Positions 62,553 through 64,000 of a stretch of DNA of 64,000 bases are shown in pieces. The stretch is from Mesorhizobium comanense (GTDB lineage Bacteria; Pseudomonadota; Alphaproteobacteria; Rhizobiales; Rhizobiaceae). The notes beneath the pieces were generated by a model. The model saw only the letters and a program-made list of their open reading frames with translations, did not search any database and was not told the DNA's origin. The stretch's first letter is position 1. Each line of letters begins with the position of its first letter. A program made the position numbers and the translations under genes. The stretch covers positions 62,001 to 126,000 of the forward strand of contig NZ_SCNN01000009.1 of the NCBI RefSeq assembly GCF_005503535.1, given 5' to 3'.

Positions 62553-62960
62553 TCAGGCGTTTTCCCGCGTCAACGCGCGAAAGCGCAGCAGCCCATGATG
62601 CACGAGAAGTTCCTCGTCATAACGGGCCTCGGAGAATTCGAGCGACAGCCGGGTCTGGCCGCGTGGGCCTATCACCAGCACCGCGCCGGCAAGGCGCGCG
62701 TCGATGGCGTCCATGATGGCCCGCGTTTCGGCTTCGCCATTCGCCTTCGACCAGATGTGGAAGGTGATCAGCTGGTCGTCATTGTCCTCGGCGCCGGAAT
62801 CCCAGTCGAAGCCGCTGGTCTGGCCGCAAGTCACGTAAGGGAATGCGGCATTGTCGGTCGCGCGCTCAAGCAAGCCGGCGCCACCCAGCAACGCCGACAG
62901 CGATGCATCGCTTTTCAGCCTGAGGAACAGAGCCTGCTGCAAATCACCGGCCGCGGTCAT
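62553..62960 (-). CDS. DUF3168 protein, gene-transfer-agent/phage tail completion type
   Basis: The 135-residue protein shows the DUF3168 pattern, LQQALFLRLKSDASLSALLGG, PYVTCGQTSGFDWDSGAEDNDDQLITFHIWSKANGEAET and LVHHGLLRFRALT. In rhodobacterial and rhizobial gene transfer agents this family is the head-tail joining or tail-completion protein. GGGAGAAACG precedes the ATG. No other GTA gene is within reach, so this is either a dispersed GTA component or the edge of a cluster outside the window on neither visible side. Confidence 0.87.
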   Translation of the reverse strand: MTAAGDLQQALFLRLKSDASLSALLGGAGLLERATDNAAFPYVTCGQTSGFDWDSGAEDNDDQLITFHIWSKANGEAETRAIMDAIDARLAGAVLVIGPRGQTRLSLEFSEARYDEELLVHHGLLRFRALTRENA

Positions 62961-63153
62961 CGTTTCTCCCCGTTGCGCCACCGACCATCACTTGTCATAA
63001 GCTCGGGCGCGCTCTAGACGCCATATATAGCCATTTGTCGCCTGGACACGATGACGATTTGTCTCGGCGATCATGAATGCCGACCATCTCGAAAATACGA
63101 CCTTGCCGGCGAGGCTGTCAGCAAGGTGTGTTCCCAGATTTCCGGAGCTGAGC

Positions 63154-63942
63154 ATGCTCGATCCAGAAAAGACCCGGACCGCATCTCGTCTGCTGGTGGA
63201 GCATTGGGACAAGGGCACGCATCTCAGCGCCATACCGCAGGATTTGCGGCCAAAAACGCGCGCCGAAGGCTATGCCATCCAGTCGCATGTCATGGATCGT
63301 TCGCGGGCTCCGCTTTTCGGCTGGAAGATCGCCGCGACCAGCCTGGCCGGACAAAGACATATCAACGTCGACGGTCCGATGGCCGGGCGCCTGCTGGCCG
63401 AGAAGGCGGTCGAGGTCGGCGGCAGCGTTTCGCTGGCGACCAGCAAGATGCGCGTCGCCGAGATCGAATTCGCGTTCCGTTTCGGCCGCCAGCTCCCGCC
63501 GCGCCCTGCGCCCTATGAAATCGCCGAGGTGATGGCCGCCGTGGCAAGCTTGCACCCGGCAATCGAGGTACCGGACTCCCGCTACGACGATTTCTGCGCT
63601 GTCGGGGCAGCGCAGCTCATCGCCGACAATGCCTGCGCCAATCTCTTCGTCATCGGCGAGGCCGTGGAAGACGAATGGCGCGACGTGAACCTGGCGGAGC
63701 ATCCGGTGACCGGTGTCGTTTCGGGAAAGTCGCGGCACAACGGCACGGGCGCGGCCGTGCTGGGCGACCCTCGTATAGCGCTGACATGGATCATCAATGA
63801 ACTGTCCGGCCTCGGCATAGCGGCCGAGCCGGGCCAGGTGGTGATAACCGGCACCTGCGTGACGCCGATAGCGGTCAAGGCCGGCGACGAAGTCGTCGGT
63901 GATTTGGGCAGGTTTGGCCGTGTCTCGGTGCGGTTTGTCTAA
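63154..63942 (+). CDS. 2-keto-4-pentenoate hydratase/fumarylacetoacetate hydrolase family protein
   Basis: The 262-residue protein starts LDPEKTRTASRLLVEHWDKG and has RAEGYAIQSHVMDRSRAPLFGWKIAATS, the metal-binding region VAEIEFAFRFGRQLPP, HPAIEVPDSRYDDF and the terminal VVITGTCVTPIAVKAGDEVVGDLGRFG. These match the MhpD/DmpE-type hydratases of aromatic meta-cleavage pathways. Mg2+-dependent hydration of 2-keto-4-pentenoate is expected, but no pathway partners are in sight. GGAG precedes the ATG at 63154. Confidence 0.9.
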   Translation: MLDPEKTRTASRLLVEHWDKGTHLSAIPQDLRPKTRAEGYAIQSHVMDRSRAPLFGWKIAATSLAGQRHINVDGPMAGRLLAEKAVEVGGSVSLATSKMRVAEIEFAFRFGRQLPPRPAPYEIAEVMAAVASLHPAIEVPDSRYDDFCAVGAAQLIADNACANLFVIGEAVEDEWRDVNLAEHPVTGVVSGKSRHNGTGAAVLGDPRIALTWIINELSGLGIAAEPGQVVITGTCVTPIAVKAGDEVVGDLGRFGRVSVRFV

Positions 63943-64000
63943 CCTCCCGCGCGCAGCCTGACCACGGCGCTGCGCACCGCCAGAACCAGCACGGTGATGA
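63939..64000 (-). CDS. C-terminal end of an unidentified minus-strand gene
   Basis: A minus-strand frame is open from the window edge to TAG at 63939-63941, ending with ITVLVLAVRSAVVRLRAGG. It overlaps the stop of the convergent hydratase gene by two bases. The hydrophobic then basic ending suggests a membrane protein. Only 20 codons are visible, so identity is unknown. Confidence 0.35.
   Translation of the reverse strand, partial: ITVLVLAVRSAVVRLRAGG

Noticed and set aside
1..64000. CRISPR array, insertion sequence or prophage
   Set aside because: No regularly spaced repeats with unique spacers, transposase motifs or phage structural cluster was seen; the DUF3168 gene is alone.

Overview
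The window is a stretch of GC-rich alphaproteobacterial chromosome. Gene content points to the Hyphomicrobiales (Rhizobiales), most likely Mesorhizobium or a close relative. The main evidence is the contiguous feuP-feuQ / ccmI-ccmE-ccmF-ccmH (cycHJKL) / degP / two-component pair / glnE / PleC-type kinase block, which follows the rhizobial order. Omp2-type porins, a family 5 uracil-DNA glycosylase and rhizobial palindromic intergenic repeats agree with this. Genus-level assignment is inference; no rRNA is present.

Layout. 1-9.1 kb: 3' end of a uracil-DNA glycosylase, a quinone-oxidoreductase-like MDR protein divergent from an HxlR regulator, an Lrp regulator divergent from an EamA permease, a GH25 protein, smpB-dapA, a soluble lytic transglycosylase and an alpha/beta hydrolase. 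9.1-13.7 kb: a lone tyrosine recombinase, then two divergent porin genes flanking a tRNA-Ser(GCU). The first 203 bp of the porins are a perfect inverted repeat, and only the plus-strand porin has a hairpin covering its ribosome binding site. 14-17.5 kb: tandem TPR-sulfotransferase paralogues. 17.6-19.8 kb: a PLP aminotransferase, a MarR regulator and acylphosphatase.

19.8-27 kb: a leucine/isovalerate catabolic region (TetR, isovaleryl-CoA dehydrogenase, methylcrotonyl-CoA carboxylase beta and alpha) with a macro-domain protein and a small secreted protein between the carboxylase genes. 27-29.6 kb: a GT2-GtrA glycosyltransferase and a multispanning glycosyltransferase. 29.9-33.1 kb: an isolated branched-chain amino acid binding protein, a Sel1-type protein, a DUF2147 protein and two very small membrane or secreted proteins. 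33.2-41.9 kb: AMP nucleosidase, an EEP-family phosphodiesterase, a DUF922 protein, ETF-ubiquinone oxidoreductase, a secreted hypothetical protein, a family-4-like uracil-DNA glycosylase lacking the usual iron-sulfur cysteines, an XRE regulator and a second EamA permease.

42.1-62.4 kb is the conserved core: pepN, a PleC-like histidine kinase, an EF-hand protein, glnE with a histidine kinase and response regulator, degP, the cytochrome c maturation operon, a surface lipoprotein, feuQ-feuP, and a small periplasmic protein that is a candidate FeuN. The window closes with a gene-transfer-agent-type DUF3168 protein standing alone, a 2-keto-4-pentenoate hydratase family protein, and the C-terminus of a further minus-strand gene. 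No CRISPR array, rRNA operon, insertion sequence or prophage was seen.
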